The position numbers and the translations under genes are program-made. A DNA stretch of 64,000 nt from contig NC_007760.1 of assembly GCF_000013385.1 (NCBI RefSeq), positions 496,001-560,000 of the forward strand. Reading direction: 5' to 3'. This document shows, one piece after another, positions 32,578 through 43,316 of the stretch. Below the pieces are notes generated by a model, which ran no database searches, was not told the origin of the DNA, and worked only from the letters and a program-made list of their open reading frames with translations. Source of the DNA: Anaeromyxobacter dehalogenans 2CP-C (GTDB taxonomy: Bacteria > Myxococcota > Myxococcia > Myxococcales > Anaeromyxobacteraceae). Position 1 is the first letter of the stretch. Each line of letters opens with the position of its first letter.

Positions 32578-33053
32578 GGCGCCTCCTCGTCATCGTCGTC
32601 CTCGTCGGACGCCTCGCCCATGAGCTGCCGGTGCTGCGCGTCGCGGACCATCCGGTCCACCAGGGGGAAGACCGCGCCGGCCAGCTCGGGGTCGTCGCGG
32701 CCGGCGTCGCCGTCGTGCCCGGCCGCGAGCAGGGCCAGCAGGAGCCACTCCTGCTCGGTGATGGGGAGGTAGGCCTCGGGCCGGTAGCCGTCCGCCGAGG
32801 CGCGGAACGGCTCGTTGTCGCCGTGAGCCGGGCGGAGCACCACGAACCGCCCGCGCGCGAGCTCGCGGTGCGCCTCGAGGAGCCACTCCCGGCGCGCCGA
32901 GTCGCGAACCCGCGCCGCCCCCAGCCGGCCGGCGTCGGGGCGGCCGAGGGCGGCCCAGGCGGCGGCTGCGTCGGGGGCGAGCGGCTTGCCGCTGGGATGG
33001 GTCGCCGCGCCGGCGGCGTAGCGGGTGACGATCTCGGCGGCAGGGGTGGGCAT
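32574..33053 (-). CDS. Uncharacterised protein coupled to the hemerythrin gene
   Basis: 159 residues, ATG 33053. I do not recognise it. It has no signal peptide or TM helix. Residues 60-120 alternate short strands and helices (RFVVLRPAHGDNEPFRASADGYRPEAYLPI then EQEWLLLALLAAG), and the C-terminus ends in a strongly acidic tail (EASDEDDDDEEAP). The 4-base overlap with the hemerythrin gene suggests a joint role, perhaps in iron or NO handling. A competing frame over 32590-33069 is arginine-rich and is rejected. Confidence 0.7.
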   Translation of the reverse strand: MPTPAAEIVTRYAAGAATHPSGKPLAPDAAAAWAALGRPDAGRLGAARVRDSARREWLLEAHRELARGRFVVLRPAHGDNEPFRASADGYRPEAYLPITEQEWLLLALLAAGHDGDAGRDDPELAGAVFPLVDRMVRDAQHRQLMGEASDEDDDDEEAP

Positions 33054-33117
33054 GCGGATCTCCGGACATCGCGCATCCGCGAGCGCCGCAGGGCGCCGCG
33101 GATGCGCGAACTGTCGC

Positions 33118-33837
33118 TTAGTGCGCGTGCTTCGCGTCCGCAGCCGGCTTCACGGGGGCCTTGGCGGGCGCCCGGCCGTGCGCGGCGTGCGGGTCGGCCG
33201 CGGGCGCCGCGTGGGCGGCGTGCGGATCCGCGGCGCCGGCCTGGGCGTGCCCGGCGTGGGCACCACCCTTCGTGGCGGCGGCGTTCACGCCCTCGGCCCA
33301 GTGCACGAGCGGCACGTAGGCGGCCACCCAGCGGCGGCCGGCGTTCACGTCGTCCGCGGGCGCCTTCTCGGCGGCCAGCCGGGTCCAGTGCTTCTCCAGG
33401 CCCTGGTGCACCGCCGCCTGGAGCAGCCGCTCCACCTCGGCCGGATCGCCCTTCGCGATGGCGCGGTCCATGGCGGCGACGGCGGGGTCGAGGTCGCCGC
33501 CGGCGGGCTTGAGGCCCGTGAACGGCGCGCCCTCGCCGGCGCGGTGCACGCGGACCAGCGTCTCGAGGAACCAGGTGTCGGCGACCTCGCGGGCGTCGCC
33601 GCCGGCCTTGCGCGCGGCGCGGGCCTTCGCGAACGCGGCCTTGATCTCGGCCTCGTCGGCGGGCTGCACCCACGCCAGCACGGGGGACAGCTTGCCGGAG
33701 TCGAGCGCGGCCTTCGCGGCCACCACCACCGGGCCGTCGAGGGTGTCGCAGTGCGCGCGGGCGCCGGTCGGGAGGAGCAGCGCGGCGAGCGCGAGGGAGA
33801 GGGGGGCGAGCAGCTTCTTCGGGTTCACGGGGATCAC
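33118..33837 (-). CDS. Exported DUF6448-like protein with His/Ala-rich tail
   Basis: 239 residues. The signal peptide (LLAPLSLALAALLLPTGARA) is followed at once by HCDTLDGPVV, a motif I associate with the DUF6448 family. The helical body (residues 35-165) contains HRAGEGAPFTGL and HQGLEKHW. The last 60 residues are repeats of the type ADPHAAHAAPAA, giving a histidine-studded tail suited to weak metal binding. The GTG start at 33837 overlaps the TetR stop by 4 bases, so its expression follows the regulator. Function is unknown; periplasmic metal sensing or buffering is a guess. Confidence 0.8.
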   Translation of the reverse strand: MIPVNPKKLLAPLSLALAALLLPTGARAHCDTLDGPVVVAAKAALDSGKLSPVLAWVQPADEAEIKAAFAKARAARKAGGDAREVADTWFLETLVRVHRAGEGAPFTGLKPAGGDLDPAVAAMDRAIAKGDPAEVERLLQAAVHQGLEKHWTRLAAEKAPADDVNAGRRWVAAYVPLVHWAEGVNAAATKGGAHAGHAQAGAADPHAAHAAPAADPHAAHGRAPAKAPVKPAADAKHAH

Positions 33838-34505
33838 CTTTCACCTGTCCGTCGGGTCCGGGGGGCCCGCGGAGGACGGCGCTCCGCGGCGGGCGCGCGG
33901 CCGTCGGGCCGGCGCATGAAGGTCTCGAGCGTGCGCCAGACACGCTCGACGAGCTCGGGGGGGCGGCTGGCCGCGCCGGGGGAGTGGGCCAGCGCGAGCA
34001 GCGCGCCGAGCACCAGCACCTGGGTCTCCTCGATCGCCGCCGCGGGCGAGAGCGCGCCCGCGAGGCTCGCCTCGACGAGGCAGCCGCGCACGAACGCGGT
34101 GGACCGGCGGCGGAACGCCTCGAGGCGCGCGGCCCCGGCGCCGTCGCCCACCAGGCCCACGTCGTCGGAGGCGAACACGCGCGCGATGGCCGGGTTGGCC
34201 CGGATGACCGCGACGCGCTGCCGGAAGAACGCGCCCAGCCGCGCCACGGGATCCGCCGCCTCCGGCGGGAAGCCCTCGAACAGCAGCTCCTCCATCCGGT
34301 CGATGGCGGCCGCGGCGATCGCGTCCTTGGTCGGGAAGTGGCGGAACAGCGCCGCGTCGGAGACGCCCACCTCGCGCGCGATGGCGAGCGAGGTGAAGTG
34401 GGCGGCGCCCTGGGCGGCGATCACGCGCAGGGCGGCGTCGGCGATCTCGCGGCGGCGATCCGGCGCGGGCTTGCGCGCGCTGCGTGGGGTGGAGGACCTC
34501 GGCAC
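33834..34505 (-). CDS. TetR family transcriptional regulator
   Basis: 223 residues from GTG 34505. The N-terminal helix-turn-helix is typical: RREIADAALRVIAAQGAAHFTSLAIAREVGVSDAALFRHFPTKDAI (residues 18-63). The ligand-binding C-terminal part is all-helical, and the last 30 residues are basic and disordered. The gene leads a two-gene unit with the DUF6448-like protein. A near-palindrome lies 10 bases upstream of the start and is a good autoregulatory site. Confidence 0.92.
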   Translation of the reverse strand: MPRSSTPRSARKPAPDRRREIADAALRVIAAQGAAHFTSLAIAREVGVSDAALFRHFPTKDAIAAAAIDRMEELLFEGFPPEAADPVARLGAFFRQRVAVIRANPAIARVFASDDVGLVGDGAGAARLEAFRRRSTAFVRGCLVEASLAGALSPAAAIEETQVLVLGALLALAHSPGAASRPPELVERVWRTLETFMRRPDGRAPAAERRPPRAPRTRRTGER

Positions 34506-34514
34506 CCGGCGTAT

Positions 34515-34534
34515 GTAAGTGAGTATCCACTAAC
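34515..34534. promoter_or_regulatory. Candidate TetR operator
   Basis: GTAAGTGAGTATCCACTAAC is an imperfect inverted repeat (six of eight outer pairs match) in an unusually AT-rich patch directly before the tetR start. Its size and AGTG...CACT core suit a TetR dimer. Confidence 0.5.
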
Positions 34535-34604
34535 ACGCAAGCGAACCGGCCGCGGCCCAGGAGGGCACCCCGCACCAGGTGACGCGGGTGAGCGGGCCGC
34601 GCGC

Positions 34605-35312
34605 CTACAGGTGCGCGATGCGGGGCGGCTCCTCGTCGTGGTGCGCCTCGTCGCGATCGCGCAGGCGCCGCTCCCACGAGCGCGTCACCACCTCGCGCGA
34701 GCCGAGCCCCACCGCCAGCGCCAGCGCCAGCACGATCCCTCCGAACAGGATCGAGAACGAGATGGTGACGAGCGCGCCGCCCACCCCGAGGTGCTGCAGC
34801 GCCATGGCGCCGCCCAGCACCGTCACCAGCCAGCGCGCGCCGGTGGCGAGCAGCCGGGCCGAGCGGATCTGCATGTTCACCGCGCTCACCAGCACGCTCG
34901 CCTCCACCCAGCGCGACAGCGCCACCGCCGCGGCGAACAGCACGCCCGCCACGATGACGCTGGGCGCGTAGGCGAGCACGCGCTCCGCGAGCGCGCTCGT
35001 CCAGCGCGACTCGACCGAGGTCAGGCTGAGCGCGAGGCCGATCGCGAACACGAGCCAGAAGGCGAAGCGGGTGGCGTAGGTGACGAGCGACGGCAGCCGG
35101 GCGCGGTCCTCGGCGGGCGCCCACCGGCGCAGGAGCCGGTCGAGCTGGACCGCCTTCAGGATGCGGCGCACCAGGCGCGCGCAGGCCCACGCGAGCGCGA
35201 GCGAGAGCAGCGCGAAGACCAGCGTGGCGAGCAGGCCGGGCACCAGCCGCGCGGCGTTGACGGCGAGCCGCTGGAACGACTCGCGGAACGTGATCGCGAC
35301 CGCTTCCCACAT
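34605..35312 (-). CDS. MscS-like membrane protein (TM domain only)
   Basis: 235 residues from ATG 35312, preceded by GGAGG. Four to five TM helices: LLATLVFALLSLALAWACARLV, FAFWLVFAIGLALSL, SVIVAGVLFAAAVALSRWV, WLVTVLGGAMALQHLGVG and ISFSILFGGIVLALALAVGLG. The last resembles the pore-lining helix of small-conductance mechanosensitive channels, but the cytoplasmic beta and cage domains of MscS are missing; the protein stops about 25 residues after the helix with a His/Asp-rich tail. It may be a small channel or accessory subunit. It is divergent from the trehalose gene (202 bases between them), which fits an osmotic-stress theme. Confidence 0.8.
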   Translation of the reverse strand: MWEAVAITFRESFQRLAVNAARLVPGLLATLVFALLSLALAWACARLVRRILKAVQLDRLLRRWAPAEDRARLPSLVTYATRFAFWLVFAIGLALSLTSVESRWTSALAERVLAYAPSVIVAGVLFAAAVALSRWVEASVLVSAVNMQIRSARLLATGARWLVTVLGGAMALQHLGVGGALVTISFSILFGGIVLALALAVGLGSREVVTRSWERRLRDRDEAHHDEEPPRIAHL

Positions 35313-35514
35313 GGTTCGGCCTCCTCTCGGCGGGGGACGACCACCGTAGCGCCCGGAGGGCGGCCGGTCAAAGCACCCCCGGTCCGCCTGCGCCCCGCGC
35401 GTGGATCGCTTGGGACACCAACGGACCGGGCTGATAGGATCGCGGCACCGCGACCGGTTGCCGCGCCCCGAGCGCGCCGGGCACGGATCTCCGGAACCTG
35501 CGAAGGAAGGTGCG

Positions 35515-37686
<2,172 letters not shown>

Positions 37687-37733
37687 CCCTCGCGGGGGTT
37701 CTGAGGGTCGATACCGCGACCGCGCGCGCGACC

Positions 37734-37798
37734 GGTGCCGGAGTCAGCGAGCGACCGGCGACCGGTGCCGGAGTCAGCGCGACCGGTGCCGGAGTCAG
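37734..37798. repeat. Repeat family B, three copies
   Basis: GGTGCCGGAGTCAG at 37734, 37764 and 37785, each preceded by ACC so that CCGGTGCCGG forms a small palindrome. It lies in the 218-base gap after the trehalose gene; nothing else was seen there. Confidence 0.8.
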
Positions 37799-37904
37799 AT
37801 GCCGCGCTGCGGCGCGAGACGCCCCATCCGCGGGTCTGCGCCGTGACACGCCCATCACACGCCCCCCATAGGCAAGTGGGCCTTCCCGACGACGAGGTGC
37901 CCAC

Positions 37905-38768
37905 GTGCTGTATCCCGAGCTGTTCAGGTCCCTGGAGCGCGCCCGCTGGAGCCTGGAGGACGACGTGCCGTGGGCGAGCTTCGACCCGGCCGCGCTCTCC
38001 GACGAGCAGGCGCTCACGGTGAAGATGAACGCCATCACCGAGTGGTCGGCGCTGCCCGCCACCGAGATGTTCCTGCGCGACAACCGGCACGACAGCGACT
38101 TCTCGGCGTTCATGTCGATCTGGTTCTACGAGGAGCAGAAGCACGCCCTGGTGCTCATGGAGTACCTGCGCCGCTTCCGCCCCGACCTCGTGCCCACCGA
38201 GGACGAGCTGCACGCGGTCCGGTTCGAGTTCGACCCGGCGCCCGCCCTCGAGACGCTCGCGCTCCACTTCTGCGGCGAGATCCGGCTGACCCAGTGGTAC
38301 CGACGCGCCGCCGAGTGGCACACCGAGCCCGTGCTGAAGCACGTGTACGGCCTCATCTCGCAGGACGAGGGGCGCCACGGGGGCGCCTACCTCCGGTACA
38401 TGCGCCAGGCACTCGAGCGGCACGGCGACGCCGCGCGCGCCGCCTTCGCGAAGCTGGGCGTGCTGATGGCGAGCAGCGGTCGCAGCGGCAAGCCGCTCCA
38501 CCCCACCAACCTGCACGTGAACCAGCAGCTCTTCCCGCGCGACACCGTGCAGAGCCGGCTGCCGGACCCGGGCTGGCTCGACCGCTGGCTCGACGGCCAG
38601 ATCCGGTTCGACGTGGCCTGCGAGCGGCGGGTGGTGCGGACCATGCTGCGCAGCCTCTCCGCGCTCCTCGGCGAGAGCTTCGAGACGGTCCGCGACCTGA
38701 ACCGCTACCGCAAGTCGCTCGCGGGCGCCTCGGCGCCGCCGGCGAGCTCCGCGGCGCTGCCCGCCTGA
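37905..38768 (+). CDS. Ferritin-like diiron protein (acyl-ACP desaturase-like)
   Basis: 287 residues, all-helical. Two diiron half-sites are visible: EEQKH at about residues 76-80 (EExxH) and DEGRH at about 153-157 preceded by a helix with Glu (CGEIRLTQWYRRAAEWH). This double ExxH arrangement is that of the ferritin-like superfamily, and the flanking SIWFYEEQKHALVLMEYLRRF most resembles stearoyl-ACP desaturase relatives. The substrate is unknown. GTG 37905 has only a weak GAGGTG upstream. It is convergent with the aldo/keto reductase gene, 10 bases apart. Confidence 0.82.
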   Translation: MLYPELFRSLERARWSLEDDVPWASFDPAALSDEQALTVKMNAITEWSALPATEMFLRDNRHDSDFSAFMSIWFYEEQKHALVLMEYLRRFRPDLVPTEDELHAVRFEFDPAPALETLALHFCGEIRLTQWYRRAAEWHTEPVLKHVYGLISQDEGRHGGAYLRYMRQALERHGDAARAAFAKLGVLMASSGRSGKPLHPTNLHVNQQLFPRDTVQSRLPDPGWLDRWLDGQIRFDVACERRVVRTMLRSLSALLGESFETVRDLNRYRKSLAGASAPPASSAALPA

Positions 38769-38778
38769 AGCGAGGCGA

Positions 38779-39744
38779 TCAGCGCCCGCCCGCACCCTCC
38801 AGCCGCGCCACGTCCTCCGCCGTGAGCGCGACCCGCACGGCGCTCGCCAGCTCCCGCACCTGCGCCGCGCTCGTCGCGCTCGCGATGGGCGCGGTGACCC
38901 GCGGGCTCTGCAGCTGCCACGCGAGCGCCACCTGCGCCACGGTGGCGCCGTGCGCCCGCGCCACCTCGCGCGCCGCGGCCAGCACCGCCATCGCGCCGGC
39001 GTCGGCGAGGAGCGCGTTCACCTTGCCGGCGCGGGCGGTGGGGGGCGGCAGGCCCGGGCCGTACTTGCCGGTGAGGAAGCCGGAGGCGAGCGCGTAGTAG
39101 GTGCACACGCCCAGCCCGCGCGCCGCGCACAGGTCGGCGAGCGCGCCCTCGTAGCCGCCGCGCGCGACGAGGTTGTACTCGGGCTGGAGCACCGCGAACG
39201 GCGCCCAGCCGGCGCGCGCCGAGAGGTCGAGCGCCGCGGCGAGCCGCGGCGCCGCGTAGTTGGAGGCGCCGAGGTGGCGCACCTTGCCCGCCCGCACCAG
39301 GCGGTCGAACGCCTCGAGCGTCTCCTCGAGCGGCGTGGCCGCGTCGTCGCGGTGCGCGTAGTAGAGGTCGATCCGCTCGACCCCGAGCCGCCGCAGCGAG
39401 CCGTCGCAGGCGCGCAGGATCTTCTCCGCGGAGAGGCCGGCCGCCGCGTCGGGGCCGCCCATCCCGACCTTGGTCGCGATCACCAGCTCGTCGCGGCAGC
39501 GCCGCTCCCGCAGCCACGCGCCGACGACCTCCTCCGACTCGCCGCCGCGGTGGCCGGGCACCCACGAGCTGTAGACGTCGGCGGTGTCCACGAAGTTGCC
39601 GCCCGCCTCGCGGTACGCGTCGAGCACGGCGACGCTGGCGGCGCGGTCGGCGGTCCAGCCGAACACGTTGCCACCCAGGCACACGGGGAAGACGGAGAGG
39701 TCGGTGGCGCCGAGCCGGCGCCGCTGCGGGATCGAGGAGGTCAT
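38779..39744 (-). CDS. Aldo/keto reductase
   Basis: NADPH-dependent oxidoreductase with a TIM barrel, 321 residues. The catalytic tetrad is visible: Asp and Tyr in NFVDTADVYSSW, Lys in LVIATKVGM, His in YYAHRDD. The cofactor-binding end is present near the C-terminus (TAPIASATSAAQVRELA). The closest group is the bacterial AKR family using sugar- or quinone-type carbonyls; the substrate is not predictable. ATG start at 39744. Confidence 0.93.
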   Translation of the reverse strand: MTSSIPQRRRLGATDLSVFPVCLGGNVFGWTADRAASVAVLDAYREAGGNFVDTADVYSSWVPGHRGGESEEVVGAWLRERRCRDELVIATKVGMGGPDAAAGLSAEKILRACDGSLRRLGVERIDLYYAHRDDAATPLEETLEAFDRLVRAGKVRHLGASNYAAPRLAAALDLSARAGWAPFAVLQPEYNLVARGGYEGALADLCAARGLGVCTYYALASGFLTGKYGPGLPPPTARAGKVNALLADAGAMAVLAAAREVARAHGATVAQVALAWQLQSPRVTAPIASATSAAQVRELASAVRVALTAEDVARLEGAGGR

Positions 39745-39824
39745 GGCGCGAGGGATCTAACGGCGAGCGGCCGCACGTTCACCCGCGCGTGACCGCGCAC
39801 CCGGGCGCGCGGACGGGGCGGCGA

Positions 39825-40499
39825 TCAGCCGCGCGCCGCCTCGAGCTCGTAGAACGGCAGGCCAGCCCGGCGCGCCGCCCACAGGCCCGCGCCCACCTGC
39901 ACGAAGTGCCGCGCGAGCCGCCGCCGGTACCACGCGCCGGTCCGCCGGTGCATGGCGGTGTCGGTGCGCTCGAGGTCCACCACCGTCTCGAGGTCGCCGC
40001 GCGTGATCACCTCCAGGTAGAGGAGCCCGCGGCACATCGCGCCCAGGTTGTCGATGGCCCGCGCCGCCGCGCGGTCGTCGAGGTAGTGCAGGACCCCGTG
40101 GCAGACCACGAGGTCGAAGCGCTCCCGCGCCCGCCACCGCGAGATGTCGCGCAACTCGTGCCCATATCGCGCGCAGGCGTAGGGCGACACGTCCACGGAG
40201 CGGTAGGCGACGGCGGGTCGGTGCCGGCGCAGCCACGACCGCCACAGCCCGGTGCCCGCGCCCACGTCGAGGACCGAGCGCACCTCCACCCCGAGCCAGC
40301 CAGCGAGCCCGCATACCCCGCTCGCGAGCCGCGCGATCTCCGCCGCCGAGTGGACGCGGTCCTTCCCGCGGTAATGGCGCCGGTAGTAGGCGGCGTCGAA
40401 GCGCCCGGGTGCGTCCGGGGACGCGCGGCGGGCTGACGTGGCCGTGGCGGACGGGTCGATGGAGCGGGCGGGGCGGCGGCGGGCGGCGCGGGGCGGCAT
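39825..40499 (-). CDS. Class I SAM-dependent methyltransferase
   Basis: 224 residues from ATG 40499; the in-frame extension to 40622 reads through intergenic sequence and was rejected. The SAM-binding motif I is VLDVGAGTGLWRSWL, followed by SVDVSPYACARYG (motif II) and FDLVVCHGVLHYLDD (motif III). A basic N-terminal tail (PPRAARRRPARS) precedes a family-like FDAAYYRRHYRGKDRVHS. The substrate is unknown. A small gene with a good ribosome binding site lies just upstream on the same strand and may be co-transcribed. Confidence 0.85.
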   Translation of the reverse strand: MPPRAARRRPARSIDPSATATSARRASPDAPGRFDAAYYRRHYRGKDRVHSAAEIARLASGVCGLAGWLGVEVRSVLDVGAGTGLWRSWLRRHRPAVAYRSVDVSPYACARYGHELRDISRWRARERFDLVVCHGVLHYLDDRAAARAIDNLGAMCRGLLYLEVITRGDLETVVDLERTDTAMHRRTGAWYRRRLARHFVQVGAGLWAARRAGLPFYELEAARG

Positions 40500-40543
40500 G
40501 GGCGAGAGAGAACGGCCGCCCCAGTGCGCCGTCAAGCGCGCCG

Positions 40544-40735
40544 TCACACGTCCAGCGTCGGCGCCCCGCGGTCGAGCAACGCCGCGATCATGCGGACGCG
40601 CCGCTCGGCGCGGCGGCGGCACGCGGGATCGAGCGAGCGGTCCAGGGCGGCCCGCACCTCGTGCACCGGGTCGCCCAGGCGGCGGTTTCCGGTGATGGGC
40701 CCGCAGGGGGCCGGGGTCTTCATCCGTTCGCGCAT
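40544..40735 (-). CDS. Small basic protein, 63 aa, unknown
   Basis: ATG 40735 is preceded by GGAGGTG seven bases upstream, one of the better ribosome binding sites in the window. The product is 63 residues with 2 cysteines (PAPCGPI, DPACRRRAE) and a helix-rich C-terminus (RRRAERRVRMIAALLDRG). No family recognised. It ends 45 bases before the methyltransferase start on the same strand. Much longer frames in the same phase extend upstream over the DUF3014 gene and are shadows. Confidence 0.6.
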   Translation of the reverse strand: MRERMKTPAPCGPITGNRRLGDPVHEVRAALDRSLDPACRRRAERRVRMIAALLDRGAPTLDV

Positions 40736-40846
40736 CGTTGCACCTCCATCATTCGACCTGAACGCAATATCAGGGGGGTCTGACATCGAGGTGCGCGCCT
40801 CGACGCGGGGCTGGCGCGCCCGGCCAAACGGAGCGATCCAGTTCAC

Positions 40847-41638
40847 ATGCCCGAGCCCACCCAGCCCGAGCGCCGCCCGCTGCGCGGCGGCGACGTCGCG
40901 GCCATCGTGCTCGCGCTGGCAGTGGCCGGCGCGATCGCCTACTTCTGGTTCCACCGTCAGCGCGCGCTGCCGCCGCCCTCGCCCGCGGTGCCGGAGCAAG
41001 CCGCCCCCGAGGCGAAGCCCCCGGACGCAGCCCTGCCGGCCGCGGTCCAGGCCGACCCGGCGCAGGTGAAGTCGCTCCTCGAGGCCGCCTCCGCGGATCC
41101 GGAGTACCGCCGCTGGCTCGCTGCGGGGGGCGACCTCGTCCGGCTCTGGGCGGTGCTCACGGACAACCTGGCCGAGGGCGTCTCGCCCCGGAAGCAGCTC
41201 CCGTTCCTGGTGCCGGAGCAACCGTTCTCGGTGGCAGAGCAGGGCGGCCGGCAGGTGATCGCCCCTGCGTCGTACGCCCGCTACGACCGCTTCGCCGACG
41301 CGGTGGCGTCGATCGACCCCAAGGCGACCGCCGCCGCCTACCGCGCGCTGCGACCGGCCGTCGAGACCGCCTACCGACTGCTGGGCTACCCCGACGCCGT
41401 GCTCGACCGCGTCACGGCGCGCGCGCTCCACCGGCTCGAGGCGGCACCGCGCCCGGCCGGGCCGGTGGCGGTCGTCCCGCACGCCGAGGCCGGCGCCGGA
41501 TGGGCCTACGCGGATCCGGTACTCGAGCACCTGGGGGCGGTCGAGAAGCACCTCCTCCGCATGGGCCCGCGGAATGCGGGGAAGGTGCAGGCGAAGGCGC
41601 GCGAGATCCGGGAGGCGCTGGGCCTCCGAGAGCGGTAG
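40847..41638 (+). CDS. DUF3014 family membrane-anchored protein
   Basis: 263 residues. One N-terminal TM helix (DVAAIVLALAVAGAIAYFWF) is followed by a proline/alanine linker. The globular part contains GGDLVRLWAVLTDNLAEG, YARYDRFADAVASIDPKA and AYRALRPAVETAYRLLGYPD, the DUF3014 landmarks I know. The family occurs in proteobacteria as an inner-membrane protein facing the periplasm; function unknown. ATG start at 40847. Family B repeats follow it. Confidence 0.85.
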   Translation: MPEPTQPERRPLRGGDVAAIVLALAVAGAIAYFWFHRQRALPPPSPAVPEQAAPEAKPPDAALPAAVQADPAQVKSLLEAASADPEYRRWLAAGGDLVRLWAVLTDNLAEGVSPRKQLPFLVPEQPFSVAEQGGRQVIAPASYARYDRFADAVASIDPKATAAAYRALRPAVETAYRLLGYPDAVLDRVTARALHRLEAAPRPAGPVAVVPHAEAGAGWAYADPVLEHLGAVEKHLLRMGPRNAGKVQAKAREIREALGLRER

Positions 41639-41641
41639 GGC

Positions 41642-41741
41642 GGTGCCGGAGTAAGCGCCTCCGCGAGGCGGTGCCGGAGTCAGGCGCGCGCCCGGTGCCG
41701 GAAGCTGCCGGTGCCGGAGCAACGTCCCGGTGTCGGACTCG
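41642..41741. repeat. Repeat family B, five degenerate copies
   Basis: Variants of GGTGCCGGAGTCAG at 41642 (GTAAG end), 41670 (exact), 41694 (GGTGCCGGAAGC), 41710 (GAGCAAC end) and 41729 (GGTGTCGGACTCG). Between the first two lies a small hairpin CGCCTC-cgc-GAGGCG. They fill the gap between the DUF3014 gene and the ABC importer operon. Confidence 0.75.
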
Positions 41742-41819
41742 CGGGTTTCACCCCGCTGACGGCCCCCGCGGGTCGCACGGACCTTGCCCGGCGGCCGATC
41801 CGCCACTACACAGCCCGGC

Positions 41820-43316
41820 ATGCCGCAGCGCCCGGAAGCCGCCCGCGCGGGTCCCGTCGCGGGGCCGGACGCCGCAAGCAAGCCGGCCCCCGGGCCCGCG
41901 CTCACCCTCCGCGGTGCCGGGCGCGCCTACGGGCCGGTGCGCGCGCTCCGGCCGCTCACGCTCGAGATCCGCCGCGGCGAGCGCGTCGCGCTGCTCGGCC
42001 CGAGCGGCGCCGGGAAGTCCACGCTGCTTCGCCTGCTCGACACCTCGCTCGCGCCGTCGGAGGGGACGGTGGAGGTGCTGGGCCAGCCCGTGGCCGACAC
42101 CGATGCGCGCCGCCTCCGCGCGCTGCGCGCGCGCATCGGGACCGTGCACCAGCAGCTGCTCCTCGTCCCGCAGGCCACCGCCATGCAGAACGTGGTGGCC
42201 GGGCGGCTCGGCCGCACCTCGCTCGCGCGCACCCTCGCCGCGCTCGTCTCGCGGCGAGAGGCGGCGCGCGTCCGCGCGGTGCTCGACGAGGTCGGCATCG
42301 GCGACAAGATCTTCGAGCGGGTGGACCGGCTCTCCGGCGGCGAGCAGCAGCGCGTCGCCATCGCGCGGACGCTCTACCAGGATCCGGAGCTGATCCTCGC
42401 CGACGAGCCGCTCGCCTCGGTGGACCCGGCGCGCGCCGCCGACATCGCCGCGCTGCTCGCGCGCGCGTTCGCCGGCCGGACGCTGGTCGTCTCCACCCAC
42501 CGCATCGAGCCGCTCCTCGCCCACGTGGACCGGGTGGTGGCGCTGCGGGAGGGGGCGCTCGCGTTCGACAAGCCGGCCGCGGCGCTCACGCTCCGTGACC
42601 TCGGCGAGCTGTACGAGGCCCGGCGCGGCGCCGCCGACCCGGCGCGCGCGCCCGCGGCCCGGCCGCCCTCCGATCCCGTGGTCGCGCCCGGGGGCACGCT
42701 CCGGATCGGCGCGTCCAGCACGCCCGGCGAGCACCTCCTGCCGTCGATCGTCCGCGCGTTCGCGCGCGCCTACCCGGGCACGCGGGTGAGCCTGAGCCTG
42801 AGCGACTCGGCGGCGGTGACCGCAGCGGTGCGCGACGGCGCGCTCGACCTCGGGTTCGTGGGCGCCCGCGACGACGACCCGGCGCTCGCCTACGAGGACG
42901 TGGCCCGCGACGAGATCGTGCTCGTGGCCGCGCCGGTGCTCGAGCTGCCGCCCGAGCCCATCACGCTCGAGGTCGCGGCCCGGCTGCCGCGGGTGGATCG
43001 CGAGCCCGGCTCCGGCACGCGCGCGGTGGTGGAGCAGCACCTCGCGAACATGGGCGCGGCGCTCGACCCGGCCGCGGTGGTGCTGGAGGCCGGCGCGCTC
43101 GTGGCGCTGAAGGCGGCGGTGGTCTCGGGCATGGGGGTCGCGTTCGTGTCGCGGCGCGCGGTCGAGGACGACCTGCGCGGCGGGCACGTGCGCACGGTGC
43201 GGGTGGAGGGGCTCTCGATCCCGCGCCACGTCTTCGCGGTGCTGCGGCGCAGCCCCGTCCCGAGCGCGGCGGCGCGGGCGTTCCTCGAGGTCGCGCGCGC
43301 CGAGGTGCCGCCGTGA
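41820..43316 (+). CDS. phnC: PhnC-type ABC ATPase fused to a LysR-type substrate-binding domain
   Basis: 498 residues. Residues 27-265 are a phosphonate-type importer ATPase: Walker A GPSGAGKST (60-68), Q-loop VHQQLLLVP, signature LSGGEQQRVAIART (171-184), Walker B LILADEP (191-197) and H-loop STHR. A Pro/Ala linker (270-290) leads into residues 291-495, which match the effector-binding domain of LysR regulators and not an HTH or a CBS domain: GTLRIGASSTPGEHLLPSIV, VRDGALDLGFVGAR, PRVDREPGSGTRAVVEQHL and ALVALKAAVVSGMGVAFVSRR. Such a domain on an importer ATPase would allow direct ligand gating. ATG 41820 was chosen. The permease gene overlaps by 4 bases. Confidence 0.9.
   Translation: MPQRPEAARAGPVAGPDAASKPAPGPALTLRGAGRAYGPVRALRPLTLEIRRGERVALLGPSGAGKSTLLRLLDTSLAPSEGTVEVLGQPVADTDARRLRALRARIGTVHQQLLLVPQATAMQNVVAGRLGRTSLARTLAALVSRREAARVRAVLDEVGIGDKIFERVDRLSGGEQQRVAIARTLYQDPELILADEPLASVDPARAADIAALLARAFAGRTLVVSTHRIEPLLAHVDRVVALREGALAFDKPAAALTLRDLGELYEARRGAADPARAPAARPPSDPVVAPGGTLRIGASSTPGEHLLPSIVRAFARAYPGTRVSLSLSDSAAVTAAVRDGALDLGFVGARDDDPALAYEDVARDEIVLVAAPVLELPPEPITLEVAARLPRVDREPGSGTRAVVEQHLANMGAALDPAAVVLEAGALVALKAAVVSGMGVAFVSRRAVEDDLRGGHVRTVRVEGLSIPRHVFAVLRRSPVPSAAARAFLEVARAEVPP

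Noticed and set aside
37734-37798. CRISPR array
   Set aside because: Repeats are only 14 bases with irregular short spacers (7-16 bases), and no cas genes occur in the window.
40544-41905. Long minus-strand frame across the DUF3014 gene
   Set aside because: Only its last 63 codons have a ribosome binding site and plausible composition; the rest is a shadow.
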